NCBI GenBank assembly: GCA_016742125.1
Contig: JACVCM010000073.1
Location: forward strand, 1 to 15,576
DNA length: 15,576 nt
Direction of reading: 5' to 3'
From: Sphingomonadaceae bacterium
GTDB lineage: Bacteria; Pseudomonadota; Alphaproteobacteria; Sphingomonadales; Sphingomonadaceae
The notes under the pieces were generated by a model that saw only the letters and a list, made by a program, of their open reading frames with translations, had not been told where the DNA came from and did not search any database. The translations under genes and the position numbers were made by a program. Shown piece after piece: positions 1-7,821 of this stretch (its first letter is position 1; each line of letters begins with the position of its first letter).

Positions 1-482
1 TCCTTGACCTCGACGCGCGTAATCTTGACGCCCCAGGGCGAGGTTGCGTGATCGACCACCGAGAGCAAGCGCCCGTTGATGTCATCGCGTTTGGAGAGGG
101 TTTCGTCGAGGTCCATACTGCCCATCACGGTGCGCAGGTTGGTCGTGGTGATCTGCATGATCGCGACGTAAAGGTCGCTCACTTCATAGGCGGCCTTGGC
201 GGCGTCGAGCACCTGGAAGAAAACGACCGCGTCGACGCCGACCATCGCGTTATCCTTGGTGATGATTTCCTGCCCCGGAATATCGAGCACCTGTTCCATC
301 ATGTTCACCTTGCGCCCGACGCGGTCGAAAAAGGGGATGATGATCGTAAGGCCTGGCTGCGCGGCATGGGTGAAGCGGCCAAAGCGCTCGATCGTATAGA
401 CGAAACCTTGCTGCACCACCGTCACACCCATCGCCACGAAGATGATGACGATCAGCGCAAGCAGGCCGAAGAAATATTCCAT
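1..482 (-). CDS. SPFH/Band 7 domain membrane protein (stomatin/QmcA-like), C-terminus cut by window edge
   Basis: The gene runs off the left edge; 160 codons are visible from the ATG at 480-482. Residues 1-23 (MEYFFGLLALIVIIFVAMGV...) form one hydrophobic N-terminal anchor. An SPFH domain follows: QGFVYTIERFGRF at 25-37, a PGL..IIPF..RV turn at 43-55, and ...VGVDAVVFFQVLDA... near 81-94, ending in PWGVKITRVEVK at 149-160. Proteins of this family form membrane-anchored oligomeric rings that organise membrane microdomains and often partner with FtsH or NfeD-type proteins. The start is supported by GGGAGGA ending 5 nt upstream on the minus strand. Bacterial QmcA-type genes are often followed by an nfeD-like gene, but that position lies outside the window. 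The family call is secure; the exact subfamily (QmcA versus other stomatin-like) is inferred. Confidence 0.9.
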   Translation of the reverse strand, partial: MEYFFGLLALIVIIFVAMGVTVVQQGFVYTIERFGRFTHAAQPGLTIIIPFFDRVGRKVNMMEQVLDIPGQEIITKDNAMVGVDAVVFFQVLDAAKAAYEVSDLYVAIMQITTTNLRTVMGSMDLDETLSKRDDINGRLLSVVDHATSPWGVKITRVEVK

Positions 483-564
483 GGAAGTCCTCCCGTTTGA
501 CGTGAAGCGGATTGTCTTAGATATGAAACCGCTTGCCAAGGAAAATCGGAAGGCGGACGATGCG

Positions 565-1398
565 ATGCAAATTCTAGACAAACTCAAATTCGTTCGCTCG
601 GCGCTTTATGTGCCTGGTTCGAATGCGCGGGCATTGGAGAAGGCGCGGTCGCTGGATGCGGATATGCTAATCATCGATCTGGAGGATGCCGTGCCGGAGG
701 ATATGAAGGCCGCTGCGCGGTCTGCGGCGGTGGCCCATGCGGCGGCGGAGGTTAACGGGAAGATCATCGCAATCCGAGCCAATGATGTGGATAGTGTGCA
801 TCATGCCGAGGACATAAGCGCGCTGAAGGGTTGTGATGCCGACTTGATCGTGTTGCCCAAGGTGGAGGATATTGGGGCATTGACAGCGGTCGGCGCGGAG
901 CTTGGCCTACCGCTGCTGGCAATGATCGAAACGCCAGCGGGCCTGTACGCGGCGCGCGAGATTGCTGCACATGCATCAGTGGCGGGGCTGATTGCCGGGA
1001 CCAATGATATAGCCGCAGAAACCGGCATCAAGCAGGGACCGATGCGAGAGGGGCTCGAACTTGCGTTGCAGGGCATCGTGCTGGCGGCATCGGCGGCAGG
1101 CAAGCCGCGCTTTGATGGCGTGTGCAATCGCCTTGACGACATGACCGGGTTCGATGCCGAATGCCGGCAGGGTGCGACCTATGGTTTTACCGGCAAGACG
1201 CTGATCCACCCCAACCAGATCGACATTTGCAATCAGGCATTTGGTCCGGACCTGGCGACTGTCGCCGAGGCAAGGGAGCTAATTGCGGCGAGCCGAGGCG
1301 GGGCGCAGCGATTTAAGGGTCGCATGATCGAAACGATGCATGTAGAGGAGGCAAAACTCACGATAGAGCGTTCCCGGCATGCGACGGGCGACCGCTGA
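565..1398 (+). CDS. HpcH/HpaI aldolase / citrate lyase beta-like CoA ester lyase
   Basis: A TIM-barrel Mg2+-dependent lyase of the CitE-like family, 277 aa from this start. Motifs in order: RSALYVPGSN (11-20), IDLEDAVP (37-44), the substrate-binding Arg in RAND (71-74), LPKVE (97-101), the Mg-ligand Glu122 in MIETPAG (120-126), GTNDIA (145-150) with Asp148, and GFTGKTLIHPNQID (207-220). Family members cleave or form (3S)-malyl-CoA, citramalyl-CoA or related esters, or act as thioesterases; the sequence alone does not fix the substrate. It stands alone, without citrate lyase alpha or gamma subunits, which argues against a true citrate lyase. The start is uncertain: in-frame ATGs lie at 523 and 565, and the frame is open back to 442 inside the divergent SPFH gene. 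I prefer 565 because homologues begin just before the RSALYVPG motif. A TTGACG box at 497-502 may be part of its promoter. Confidence 0.85.
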   Translation: MQILDKLKFVRSALYVPGSNARALEKARSLDADMLIIDLEDAVPEDMKAAARSAAVAHAAAEVNGKIIAIRANDVDSVHHAEDISALKGCDADLIVLPKVEDIGALTAVGAELGLPLLAMIETPAGLYAAREIAAHASVAGLIAGTNDIAAETGIKQGPMREGLELALQGIVLAASAAGKPRFDGVCNRLDDMTGFDAECRQGATYGFTGKTLIHPNQIDICNQAFGPDLATVAEARELIAASRGGAQRFKGRMIETMHVEEAKLTIERSRHATGDR

Positions 1399-1424
1399 TC
1401 GAAATCTTGCGGAGCCGGAACATC

Positions 1425-2909
1425 ATGCGCCTTGTCAAAAGAGCAGCTTTAGCCGGGCTGGTCCTGCTGGCCGCGTCGCCAGCGTTGGCGAAAGGCGTGT
1501 CGGAAGCGGACCTGCGCGGACATATCGAAATACTCGCCAGCGATGAATATGAAGGTCGGCAGCCAGGGACCGCAGGCGAAGCCAAGACTGTCAAATATAT
1601 TGCCGAACAATGGGCGAAGGCTGGACTTAAACCGGCTGCGGCCGATGGTAGCTGGTTCGAACCCGTGCCGTTGATCCAGCGGGCGCAGGGCAGTTCAACC
1701 CATATCTTCACTGCCAAGGGTCGCAAACTGCGGATCGTATCGGATGACATCATATTGATCGGCAAAGAGGCGCAATATGCGAAAAGCGGCTTGCCGGTCG
1801 TGTTCACCGGCGCCGGTGTGACGTCGGATGGATCGGTCCAGGCCGATGTCAAGGGCAAGGCGGCATTGTTGATGTTTGACGCCGATACTGTGCCCGACCG
1901 CATGAAATCGCCCCGCGCGCGGCGTGAGGCCCTGGTTGCAGCGGGCGCGGAGGCAGTAATCTTTATCGGTGACAGTCAGGGGAACTGGCCTGTCTTGCGA
2001 CGGGCTTTGCTGTCGCGAACGATAGGATTGGAGACTATCGAGCAGCGCGCGGCGCTGGAAGGCGGGATCAGCACCGAATTCGCTGTGGCGATGGTAACCG
2101 CTGCAGGGCGTGACTGGGACAAGCTGCGCGCGCATGCGAAGCAGAAGGACTATGCCGGGGAAGCGCTTGGTATCGACGCGGATTTCAAGGTCACGACCGA
2201 TGTTTATCGCTTCAACAGTTCCAACGTGATCGGAAAACTTCCAGGGCGCAAGAAAGGCAGCGGAGCGGTGCTGTATATGGGGCACTGGGATCATTTGGGC
2301 ATTTGCGCGCCCGAGGATGCACCCGACCGCATCTGCAACGGTGCGGTGGATAATGCGAGCGGGATTGCAGTGTTGACAGAGGTGGCTGAACGGCTGGCGA
2401 AAAAGCGGCATGATCGCGACATCTATTTCCTTGCCACGACCGCAGAGGAAAGCGGGTTGCTGGGCGCTTACGCCTATGCGGCGAAACCCGTATTTCCGCT
2501 CGACCAGATTGTCATCTCGCTGAACGTCGACACCATTGCGGTTGCAGCGCGCGGGGCCAAGGTAGCGATTATCGGGCGCGGCAACACGAAGCTGGACAAT
2601 ATTGTCGAAGGCATTGCCAGAAAGGCCGGGCGACAGACTGAAGGCAGCAGCGATGCCAATGCCTTTATCGAGAGGCAGGATGGCTGGGCGCTCACGCAAA
2701 AGGGTGTGCCTGCGTTGATGGTCGGGGGGTCGTTCGCCGATCTCGACCTGATGCAGAAATTTCTTGGCAGCGATTATCATGGCATCAATGACGAGTTGAC
2801 CGACAAGACCGAATTGGGCGGTGCGGCGGAAGATGCCGACCTGCACATTGCGCTCGGACAATATTTTGCCGACACGCGAAAATATAAATCCGCCAAGGCT
2901 GGCGAATAA
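1425..2909 (+). CDS. secreted M28-family zinc peptidase with PA-domain insert
   Basis: A 494-aa exported metallopeptidase. Residues 1-22 are a signal peptide: basic MRLVKR, a hydrophobic core, then ASPALA as a cleavage site. A probable protease-associated (PA) domain lies between about 105 and 240. The catalytic domain carries the full co-catalytic zinc set: His287 and Asp289 in GHWDHLG, bridging Asp309 in NGAVDNASG, Glu341 (general base) and Glu342 (ligand) in TTAEESGLLG, Asp369 in LNVDT, and His452 in DYHGINDE. M28 enzymes are aminopeptidases or dipeptidases acting on peptides in the periplasm or outside the cell. The ATG at 1425 is preferred over an in-frame TTG at 1407 because it places the signal peptide at the N-terminus and has GGAG 10 nt upstream. 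It follows the lyase gene by 26 nt, so co-transcription is likely. The peptide substrate is unknown. Confidence 0.93.
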   Translation: MRLVKRAALAGLVLLAASPALAKGVSEADLRGHIEILASDEYEGRQPGTAGEAKTVKYIAEQWAKAGLKPAAADGSWFEPVPLIQRAQGSSTHIFTAKGRKLRIVSDDIILIGKEAQYAKSGLPVVFTGAGVTSDGSVQADVKGKAALLMFDADTVPDRMKSPRARREALVAAGAEAVIFIGDSQGNWPVLRRALLSRTIGLETIEQRAALEGGISTEFAVAMVTAAGRDWDKLRAHAKQKDYAGEALGIDADFKVTTDVYRFNSSNVIGKLPGRKKGSGAVLYMGHWDHLGICAPEDAPDRICNGAVDNASGIAVLTEVAERLAKKRHDRDIYFLATTAEESGLLGAYAYAAKPVFPLDQIVISLNVDTIAVAARGAKVAIIGRGNTKLDNIVEGIARKAGRQTEGSSDANAFIERQDGWALTQKGVPALMVGGSFADLDLMQKFLGSDYHGINDELTDKTELGGAAEDADLHIALGQYFADTRKYKSAKAGE

Positions 2910-2963
2910 GGGCGCTACTGTTTACATGGGCCGCCACGAATCGAGCGATAAAGCGGTGGCACC

Positions 2964-4424
2964 ATGAAAGAAATTCCTCTCGGCCTGACATTTGACGATG
3001 TGCTGCTGCAACCACAGGCATCCGATATGCTGCCCAGCCAGGCGGACACACGTACGCGGCTGACCAGGGCCATTTCGCTTAACATCCCGATCCTGTCCTC
3101 GGCGATGGATACGGTGACCGAGGCGCAGATGGCGATCGTCATGGCGCAACTGGGCGGTATCGGCGTGCTTCACCGCAATCTGTCGATCGAGGAACAGTGC
3201 GCCGCAGTGCGGCAGGTGAAGCGGTTCGAGAGCGGGATGGTGGTTAATCCGATTACCATTGCACCCGATGCGACACTGGCAGAGGCGCAGGCGCTGATGA
3301 CCGCCAATTCGATCTCGGGCATTCCGGTGGTCGAAAATGGCGGCAGGCTGGTGGGCATCTTGACCAACCGCGATGTGCGTTTCGCCGAAAATCCGGCGCA
3401 AGCCGTGTCCGAACTGATGACGCACGAAAACCTGGCGACGGTGTCGGCGGGCGTCACGCAGGAAGAAGCGCGGCGGTTGTTGCACCAGCGCCGGATCGAA
3501 AAACTGCTGGTGGTCGATGACAGTTATCATTGCGTCGGGCTGATTACGGTCAAGGATATCGAAAAGGCAGTGCTCTATCCCGAGGCGACGAAGGATGGCT
3601 CCGGTCGCCTGCGCGTGGCGGCGGCAACCACCGTCGGCGAAAAGGGGATGGCCTACACAAAGGCGCTGATAGATGCGGAATGCGACCTGATCGTGGTCGA
3701 CACCGCGCATGGCCACAGTGCGATGGTCGCAGCCGCAGTCTCTGAAATAAAGCGCATGGCACCCGAAGCTCAGGTCGTCGCAGGCAATGTCGCCACTGCG
3801 GCTGCGACACGCGCGCTGATCGATGCAGGCGCGGACGGGGTGAAGGTGGGAATAGGGCCTGGCTCGATCTGCACCACTCGCGTGGTTGCGGGCGTTGGCG
3901 TGCCCCAGTTGACGGCGGTGATGGAGTCGGCGGCGGAAGCGGCGAAGTCGGGCGTTCCTGTTATCGCCGATGGCGGCCTGCGCACCTCGGGCGATGTCGC
4001 CAAGGCACTGGCCGCAGGGGCGTCGTCGGTGATGGTCGGATCGCTCCTCGCCGGTACCGAAGAGGCACCGGGTGAAACATTCCTGTATCAGGGCAGGGCT
4101 TACAAAAGCTATCGCGGCATGGGAAGCGTCGGCGCAATGGCGCGCGGGTCGGCCGACCGCTATTTCCAGCAGGATATCAAGGATCAGCTCAAGCTGGTGC
4201 CCGAGGGCATCGAGGGACAGGTGCCCTATAAAGGCCCGGCGCGCGACGTGATCCACCAGCTTGTCGGCGGTGTGAAGGCCGCAATGGGCTATACCGGATC
4301 GCGCACCATAACCGACCTGCAAGCGCGCGCGCAGTTCGTCCGCATCACCAATGCCGGCCTGCGCGAAAGCCATGTGCACGATGTCACGATCACGCGGGAA
4401 GCACCCAATTATCCGACGCGCTGA
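2964..4424 (+). CDS. guaB: IMP dehydrogenase
   Basis: A cytoplasmic enzyme oxidising IMP to XMP with NAD+, the first committed step of GMP synthesis. It is 486 aa, the normal length. The N-terminus GLTFDDVLLQPQ (7-18) and SSAMDTVTE (45-53) are classic. Two CBS domains, which sense adenine and guanine nucleotides, occupy roughly 92-205. The catalytic loop GSICTTR (300-306) carries the nucleophile Cys303. IMP phosphate contacts are ADGGLRTSGD (335-344) and YRGMGSVGAM (383-392). The mobile flap has the Arg399-Tyr400 dyad, followed by LVPEGIEG (411-418). It lies 54 nt after the M28 gene and 3 nt before the rRNA methyltransferase gene, which implies coupled expression with the latter. No residue looks abnormal. 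Confidence 0.98.
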   Translation: MKEIPLGLTFDDVLLQPQASDMLPSQADTRTRLTRAISLNIPILSSAMDTVTEAQMAIVMAQLGGIGVLHRNLSIEEQCAAVRQVKRFESGMVVNPITIAPDATLAEAQALMTANSISGIPVVENGGRLVGILTNRDVRFAENPAQAVSELMTHENLATVSAGVTQEEARRLLHQRRIEKLLVVDDSYHCVGLITVKDIEKAVLYPEATKDGSGRLRVAAATTVGEKGMAYTKALIDAECDLIVVDTAHGHSAMVAAAVSEIKRMAPEAQVVAGNVATAAATRALIDAGADGVKVGIGPGSICTTRVVAGVGVPQLTAVMESAAEAAKSGVPVIADGGLRTSGDVAKALAAGASSVMVGSLLAGTEEAPGETFLYQGRAYKSYRGMGSVGAMARGSADRYFQQDIKDQLKLVPEGIEGQVPYKGPARDVIHQLVGGVKAAMGYTGSRTITDLQARAQFVRITNAGLRESHVHDVTITREAPNYPTR

Positions 4425-4427
4425 GGC

Positions 4428-5609
4428 ATGAAGCCGTCCGCACGCCTGCAATCCGCAATCGAGCTGCTAGACGAAATCATAATCGCTGCACGCGATGGGG
4501 GTGCGTCTGCGGATAACATTGCCAAACGCTTCTTTGCCGAGCGGCGCTATGCCGGATCCAAGGACCGGCGGGCGGTGCGGGATTTGACCTGGACCGCCAT
4601 ACGTAGCTTCGGCGAGCGACCAGAGACTGCACGCGCAGCCTTCGTTGCGATGGCGGATGATGATGAGGAACTGGCCGCATTATTCGACGGCAGCGACTAT
4701 GGTCCGGCGGCGATTGGCCCGGACGAACCGCGCGCCGACGGTGGCTTGCTGCCTGAATGGATATTGCCGCATTTTTCGGGTCTGGTGGACGAGGCAGAGC
4801 GCCACGCCTTGCTTGGCCGCGCACCGCTTGACCTTCGAGTGAACGCGCTGAAGACATCGCGCGATGCGGCAGCAGCCGCACTTCCGGACGCGGAGATACT
4901 GCTCCAATCGCCATATGCGCTGCGCCTGTCGACCGGTCAAGCCATCGAGAATAATCCAGTGCTGCTCGACGGTCTGGTCGAAATTCAGGATTTGGGTAGC
5001 CAGCTGATCGTCGACGCGTGTCAGGCAAAGCCGGATATGACCGTCCTCGATCTGTGCGCTGGTGCGGGTGGCAAAACACTGGCCCTGGCAGGGGCGATGT
5101 CGAACCAAGGCCGCCTGGTCGCGAGCGATACAAACCGGGCCCGGCTCGACCAGATGCGACCGCGGGCAATCCGGGCGGGTGCTGTGAATATCGAAACCCG
5201 GTTACTCAATCCGGGTAAGGAAAGCGAAATGCTCGGGGATCTGTCGGGCAAATGCGATGTGGTCTTGATCGATGCTCCCTGCTCGGGCAGCGGCACGTGG
5301 CGCCGTAATCCGGAAACGCGCTGGCGGCTCGATCCGGCGCGGTTGCGGCGGGTCATTGGCGAGCAGGCGAGGTTGCTCGAAATCGGTCCGGAAATGGTCG
5401 CGTCCGGGGGGCATTTGGTCTATGCAGTCTGCTCATTGATTGCAGCAGAGGGCAGGGGGCAAGTGGCAGCATTTCTGGCATCGAATCCAGGCTGGAGCGC
5501 GTCCGATGCCGCCGTTCCAGCGGGTCGCCCTGACGGTGACGGCGTTCTCCTCACCCCGCATCACGACGGTTGCGACGGATTTTTCTTCGCGAGGGTACGA
5601 AAGCTGTGA
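4428..5609 (+). CDS. RsmB/NOP-family SAM-dependent RNA (cytosine-5) methyltransferase
   Basis: A 393-aa enzyme of the family that makes m5C in RNA; its best-known relative RsmB modifies C967 of 16S rRNA. Residues 1 to about 90 form an alpha-helical N-terminal region with AERRYAGSKDRRAVRDL (37-53), a NusB-like RNA-binding element seen in this family. The Rossmann-fold domain has SAM motif I VLDLCAGAGGKT (206-217), motif IV DAPCSGSGTWRRNP (282-295) with Cys285, and motif VI YAVCS (332-336) with Cys335, the expected covalent catalytic cysteine. The C-terminus TPHHDGCDGFFFARV is family-typical. The start ATG lies 3 nt after the guaB stop, so translation is probably coupled. The exact RNA target (16S C967 or another site) is inferred, so no gene symbol is given. 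Confidence 0.93.
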   Translation: MKPSARLQSAIELLDEIIIAARDGGASADNIAKRFFAERRYAGSKDRRAVRDLTWTAIRSFGERPETARAAFVAMADDDEELAALFDGSDYGPAAIGPDEPRADGGLLPEWILPHFSGLVDEAERHALLGRAPLDLRVNALKTSRDAAAAALPDAEILLQSPYALRLSTGQAIENNPVLLDGLVEIQDLGSQLIVDACQAKPDMTVLDLCAGAGGKTLALAGAMSNQGRLVASDTNRARLDQMRPRAIRAGAVNIETRLLNPGKESEMLGDLSGKCDVVLIDAPCSGSGTWRRNPETRWRLDPARLRRVIGEQARLLEIGPEMVASGGHLVYAVCSLIAAEGRGQVAAFLASNPGWSASDAAVPAGRPDGDGVLLTPHHDGCDGFFFARVRKL

Positions 5610-5644
5610 TAGCGTCGCGACTCCAACATATCTGGATATTGATA

Positions 5645-6172
5645 ATGCGCTTTTCTCCTGCTGCCATTGCCCTGTCGTTGACCCTCGCGATGATTTCGAG
5701 CGCGAGCATCGGGAGCCGCGCCGACGACGATATCGATACCCAGTCAATCGCATTGCTCAAATCCGGTAATGAAGCCGCCCGGGCTGGCGATTTCGATTCC
5801 GCGATTAACTGGTATGAAACTGCGCTGGCTGTCGATCCGCGCAATCGGGCCGCATATATCGCGATGGCGGAGGCCGTAAAGGCACAGGGCCTCAATGGAA
5901 AGGCAATCCGCTTTTACAGGGAGGCGCTGGAAATCGAACCCAATGACCAACTGGCGCTGGCCGGGCAGACCGAAGCGATGATTGCCAAGGGTGCCATCGA
6001 ACCCGCGCGCAAGAATATCGCTCGACTGAAGATGCTGTGCCGGGGCGATTGCGATGTGGTGGACCGGTTGGCGCTCTCCGCAAACCGGGCTGGCGAGAAG
6101 CAACAGTTACAGGCAAGCGCGCTGGAGATTAAGCCGACGGTTGGCGTGGCGCCTGACGCTCAGCCAAATTGA
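5645..6172 (+). CDS. small exported tetratricopeptide-repeat protein
   Basis: A 175-aa protein of unknown specific role. Residues 1-26 look like a Sec signal peptide (MRFSPAAIALSLTLAMISSA..., then a polar acidic stretch). Two TPR units follow: about 34-67 (ALLKSGNEAARAGDFDSAIN...) and 68-101 (AAYIAMAEAVKAQG...IRFYREALEIEPN), with a degenerate third near 102-130. A Cys132-x3-Cys136 pair (CRGDC) could form a disulfide in the periplasm. The frame is open upstream to a TTG at 5570 inside the methyltransferase gene; the ATG at 5645 is chosen because it exposes the signal peptide, although no clear Shine-Dalgarno precedes it. It follows the methyltransferase gene by 35 nt and is the last gene of the plus-strand run before the 6180-6305 repeat. 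TPRs mediate protein-protein contacts; the partner is unknown. Confidence 0.8.
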   Translation: MRFSPAAIALSLTLAMISSASIGSRADDDIDTQSIALLKSGNEAARAGDFDSAINWYETALAVDPRNRAAYIAMAEAVKAQGLNGKAIRFYREALEIEPNDQLALAGQTEAMIAKGAIEPARKNIARLKMLCRGDCDVVDRLALSANRAGEKQQLQASALEIKPTVGVAPDAQPN

Positions 6173-6179
6173 GTTTAAT

Positions 6180-6305
6180 CCTCCCGGAAACGGGGAGGGG
6201 GACCATGCGAGGCATGGTGGAGGGGCACCTGCCAAAAACGTCATATCTCGCGGCCTGTTCCCCTCCGTCAACCGTGCGGGCTGCCACCTCCCCGGTCCGG
6301 GGAGG
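6180..6305. repeat. structured palindromic intergenic repeat between convergent genes, likely bidirectional terminator
   Basis: This fills the gap between the TPR gene (plus) and rppH (minus). The left end is a hairpin CCTCCC-N7-GGGAGG (6180-6198). The right end is a 19-bp palindrome CCTCCCCGG-T-CCGGGGAGG (6287-6305). The two ends are also roughly inverted copies of each other. Inside are CCATGC-GAG-GCATGG (6203-6217) and a longer-range pair, GGAGGGG (6219-6225) with CCCCTCC (6260-6266). It resembles a dispersed repeat I recall from sphingomonad genomes (recollection, not searched). Its position at a convergent junction fits a transcription-end or RNA-stability role in both directions. There is no long T-tract, so classical intrinsic termination is not certain. 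Confidence 0.8.
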
Positions 6306-6312
6306 ACTTTAG

Positions 6313-6798
6313 TCAAATCAGATCGCCAAATTCAGCCACGATCGCCTCATAAAGCCGCCTTTTGAACGGCACGATCAAATGTGGAAGACGGTCGGGCGTG
6401 ACCCATTGCCAATGCGAAAATTCCTGATGCTCGGTTTCGATATCGATATCGTCATCCGACCCTTTGAAACGCATCAGAAACCAGTGTTGCCGCTGGCCTC
6501 GATATCTGCCTTTCCAGACCTTGCCGATCAAATCATCGGGCAAATCATAGAAATGTTCTGCCCGGCTGCGCGCGATGATGTCGACCAGACCGGAATGCAC
6601 GCCCGTTTCCTCGAACAATTCGCGTAACGCAGCCTCTTGCGCATCTTCCCCTTCGTCGATTCCACCCTGCGGCATCTGCCAGGCATCGCCTTCGGGACGA
6701 CTGTCTTTGCGCTGTCCGACGAACACCTTGCCTTCCATATTGGCAAGCATGATGCCCGCGCACGGGCGGTAGGGGAGGTCTTCGAATGTGTCGGTCAT
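6313..6798 (-). CDS. rppH: RNA pyrophosphohydrolase (Nudix)
   Basis: A 161-aa Nudix hydrolase, close to the usual RppH length. The complete Nudix box spans 45-67: Gly45, Glu51, then RELFEETGV at 59-67, giving the metal-binding Glu60, Glu63 and Glu64. RppH landmarks are YRPCAGIML (10-18), WQMPQGGID (40-48), the central KVWKGRYRGQRQHWFLMRF (93-111) and EHQEFSHWQWV (123-133). RppH removes pyrophosphate from the 5' triphosphate of mRNAs, which opens them to RNase E-type decay; some relatives act on diadenosine polyphosphates. The start ATG shares the bases ATGA with the stop codon of the upstream alpha/beta hydrolase gene, so the two are probably translated together. Confidence 0.94.
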   Translation of the reverse strand: MTDTFEDLPYRPCAGIMLANMEGKVFVGQRKDSRPEGDAWQMPQGGIDEGEDAQEAALRELFEETGVHSGLVDIIARSRAEHFYDLPDDLIGKVWKGRYRGQRQHWFLMRFKGSDDDIDIETEHQEFSHWQWVTPDRLPHLIVPFKRRLYEAIVAEFGDLI

Positions 6799-7754
6799 GT
6801 GTTGGCCATGACCTCGGCGAGCATGGATTTCAGGGCATTCACATAGCCTTCGACGTCCTTTTGTGTCGAGGGGATGGCCTGACGGATATTGATGTGCCCG
6901 TGAATATTGCCTTCTGCACTGATATGCTCAACCCTGACGCCCGCTTCCCTCAGTTTTTCAACATAAGCCAGCCCCTGGTCGCGCAGGGGATCGAGGCTGG
7001 CGGTGGTGACGAGGCTAGGCGGCATGCCACGCTGGTCAAAATTCAGGGGCTCCGCCCGGTAATCGCCGGGTGTCGCCGCATGGCCTTCGTTGAAATAGGC
7101 CATCGCTTCATCGGTCAGCAAATGACCGGAACCGAATTCGCGCATGCTCGGCCAGTCGGCATCAAGGGTTACGACCGGGTAAATGGGGTGCTGCACAAGC
7201 ACCGGAACATCGGCCGGATTGTCGCGCAGCGCCATCGTTGTCACAATGGTCAAATTCCCGCCCGCGCTATCGCCGGAGGTAATAAGGCCGGTGACTTGCA
7301 GTCCCAGTTCCGGCGGGCTGGATGCAACCCAGCGTGTCGCCGCCTCACAATCCTCTGCGGGGGCAGGGAAGGGATTTTCCGGCGAAAGGCGATAATCGAC
7401 CGAGATGACGGGCAGGTCGAGCAGGCGCGCGACTTCGGCGCAATGGGGCTCATATGTGTAAAGGCTACCGATGACGAAGCCGCCGCCATGATAGAATAGC
7501 ATGACCGGGCCGGGGTCGCGCGTTTCACGCCTGTCGTAAAGTCGAGCAGGGATGTTGCCGGCCGGTCCGGGTATCGAAAGGTCGCGAATAACAGCCAGCT
7601 CGCCAACAGGTGCATCGGCTATGTCACGCATTGCAGCAGTCATCGCACGCGCTTCGGGGGCGGACACTTCCCAGAATTTGGGACCGGGCACAGAGTTCAG
7701 GAACGCAAGGAACATGGCCACATCGGGCCGGACAAAAGGCGTGGTTTCGCTCAT
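6795..7754 (-). CDS. alpha/beta hydrolase, hormone-sensitive lipase-like (family IV) esterase
   Basis: A 319-aa cytoplasmic esterase with all expected parts: the oxyanion-hole motif HGGG (89-92) in FYHGGGFVIGS, DYRLSPENPFPAP (120-132), nucleophile Ser163 in GDSAGG (161-166), acid Asp255 in DPLRD (255-259) and base His285 in NIHGH (283-287). Family members hydrolyse short-chain esters or lactones; the natural substrate cannot be read from sequence. The frame stays open upstream to 7910, across the korA start, but the second of two tandem ATGs (7752-7754) is preferred because GGAG sits 6 nt upstream and homologues start just before this region. It precedes rppH with a 4-nt overlap and diverges from korA. 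Confidence 0.9.
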   Translation of the reverse strand: MSETTPFVRPDVAMFLAFLNSVPGPKFWEVSAPEARAMTAAMRDIADAPVGELAVIRDLSIPGPAGNIPARLYDRRETRDPGPVMLFYHGGGFVIGSLYTYEPHCAEVARLLDLPVISVDYRLSPENPFPAPAEDCEAATRWVASSPPELGLQVTGLITSGDSAGGNLTIVTTMALRDNPADVPVLVQHPIYPVVTLDADWPSMREFGSGHLLTDEAMAYFNEGHAATPGDYRAEPLNFDQRGMPPSLVTTASLDPLRDQGLAYVEKLREAGVRVEHISAEGNIHGHINIRQAIPSTQKDVEGYVNALKSMLAEVMANT

Positions 7755-7821
7755 CATTTTCTCCATCTCGCCGCCTGATAGGACGGAGGGTGGGACAGGT
7801 CCAGCATATCCCGTCATAGTT

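Noticed and set aside
48..500. A plus-strand 150-codon frame at the left edge
   Set aside because: It is antisense to the SPFH-domain gene, which is convincing but incomplete in the window; the plus-strand product is His/Asp-rich and unlike any family I know.
1695..2861. A 388-codon minus-strand open frame opposite the M28 peptidase gene
   Set aside because: It has no motif or plausible start context, and the plus strand encodes a complete peptidase with all metal ligands.
2921..2952. A promoter for guaB (TTTACA at 2921 and GATAAA at 2947)
   Set aside because: The spacing of 20 nt is too long and the -10-like box too weak to claim; guaB may simply be read from upstream.
2922..4451. A 509-codon open frame on the minus strand opposite guaB
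   Set aside because: The translation is rich in His, Arg, Cys and Asp with no recognisable domain, and it lies wholly opposite an unmistakable IMP dehydrogenase gene. It is a shadow frame of GC-rich coding DNA.
6786..7499. A 237-codon plus-strand frame across the rppH/esterase junction
   Set aside because: It is opposite two well-supported minus-strand genes with intact catalytic motifs.
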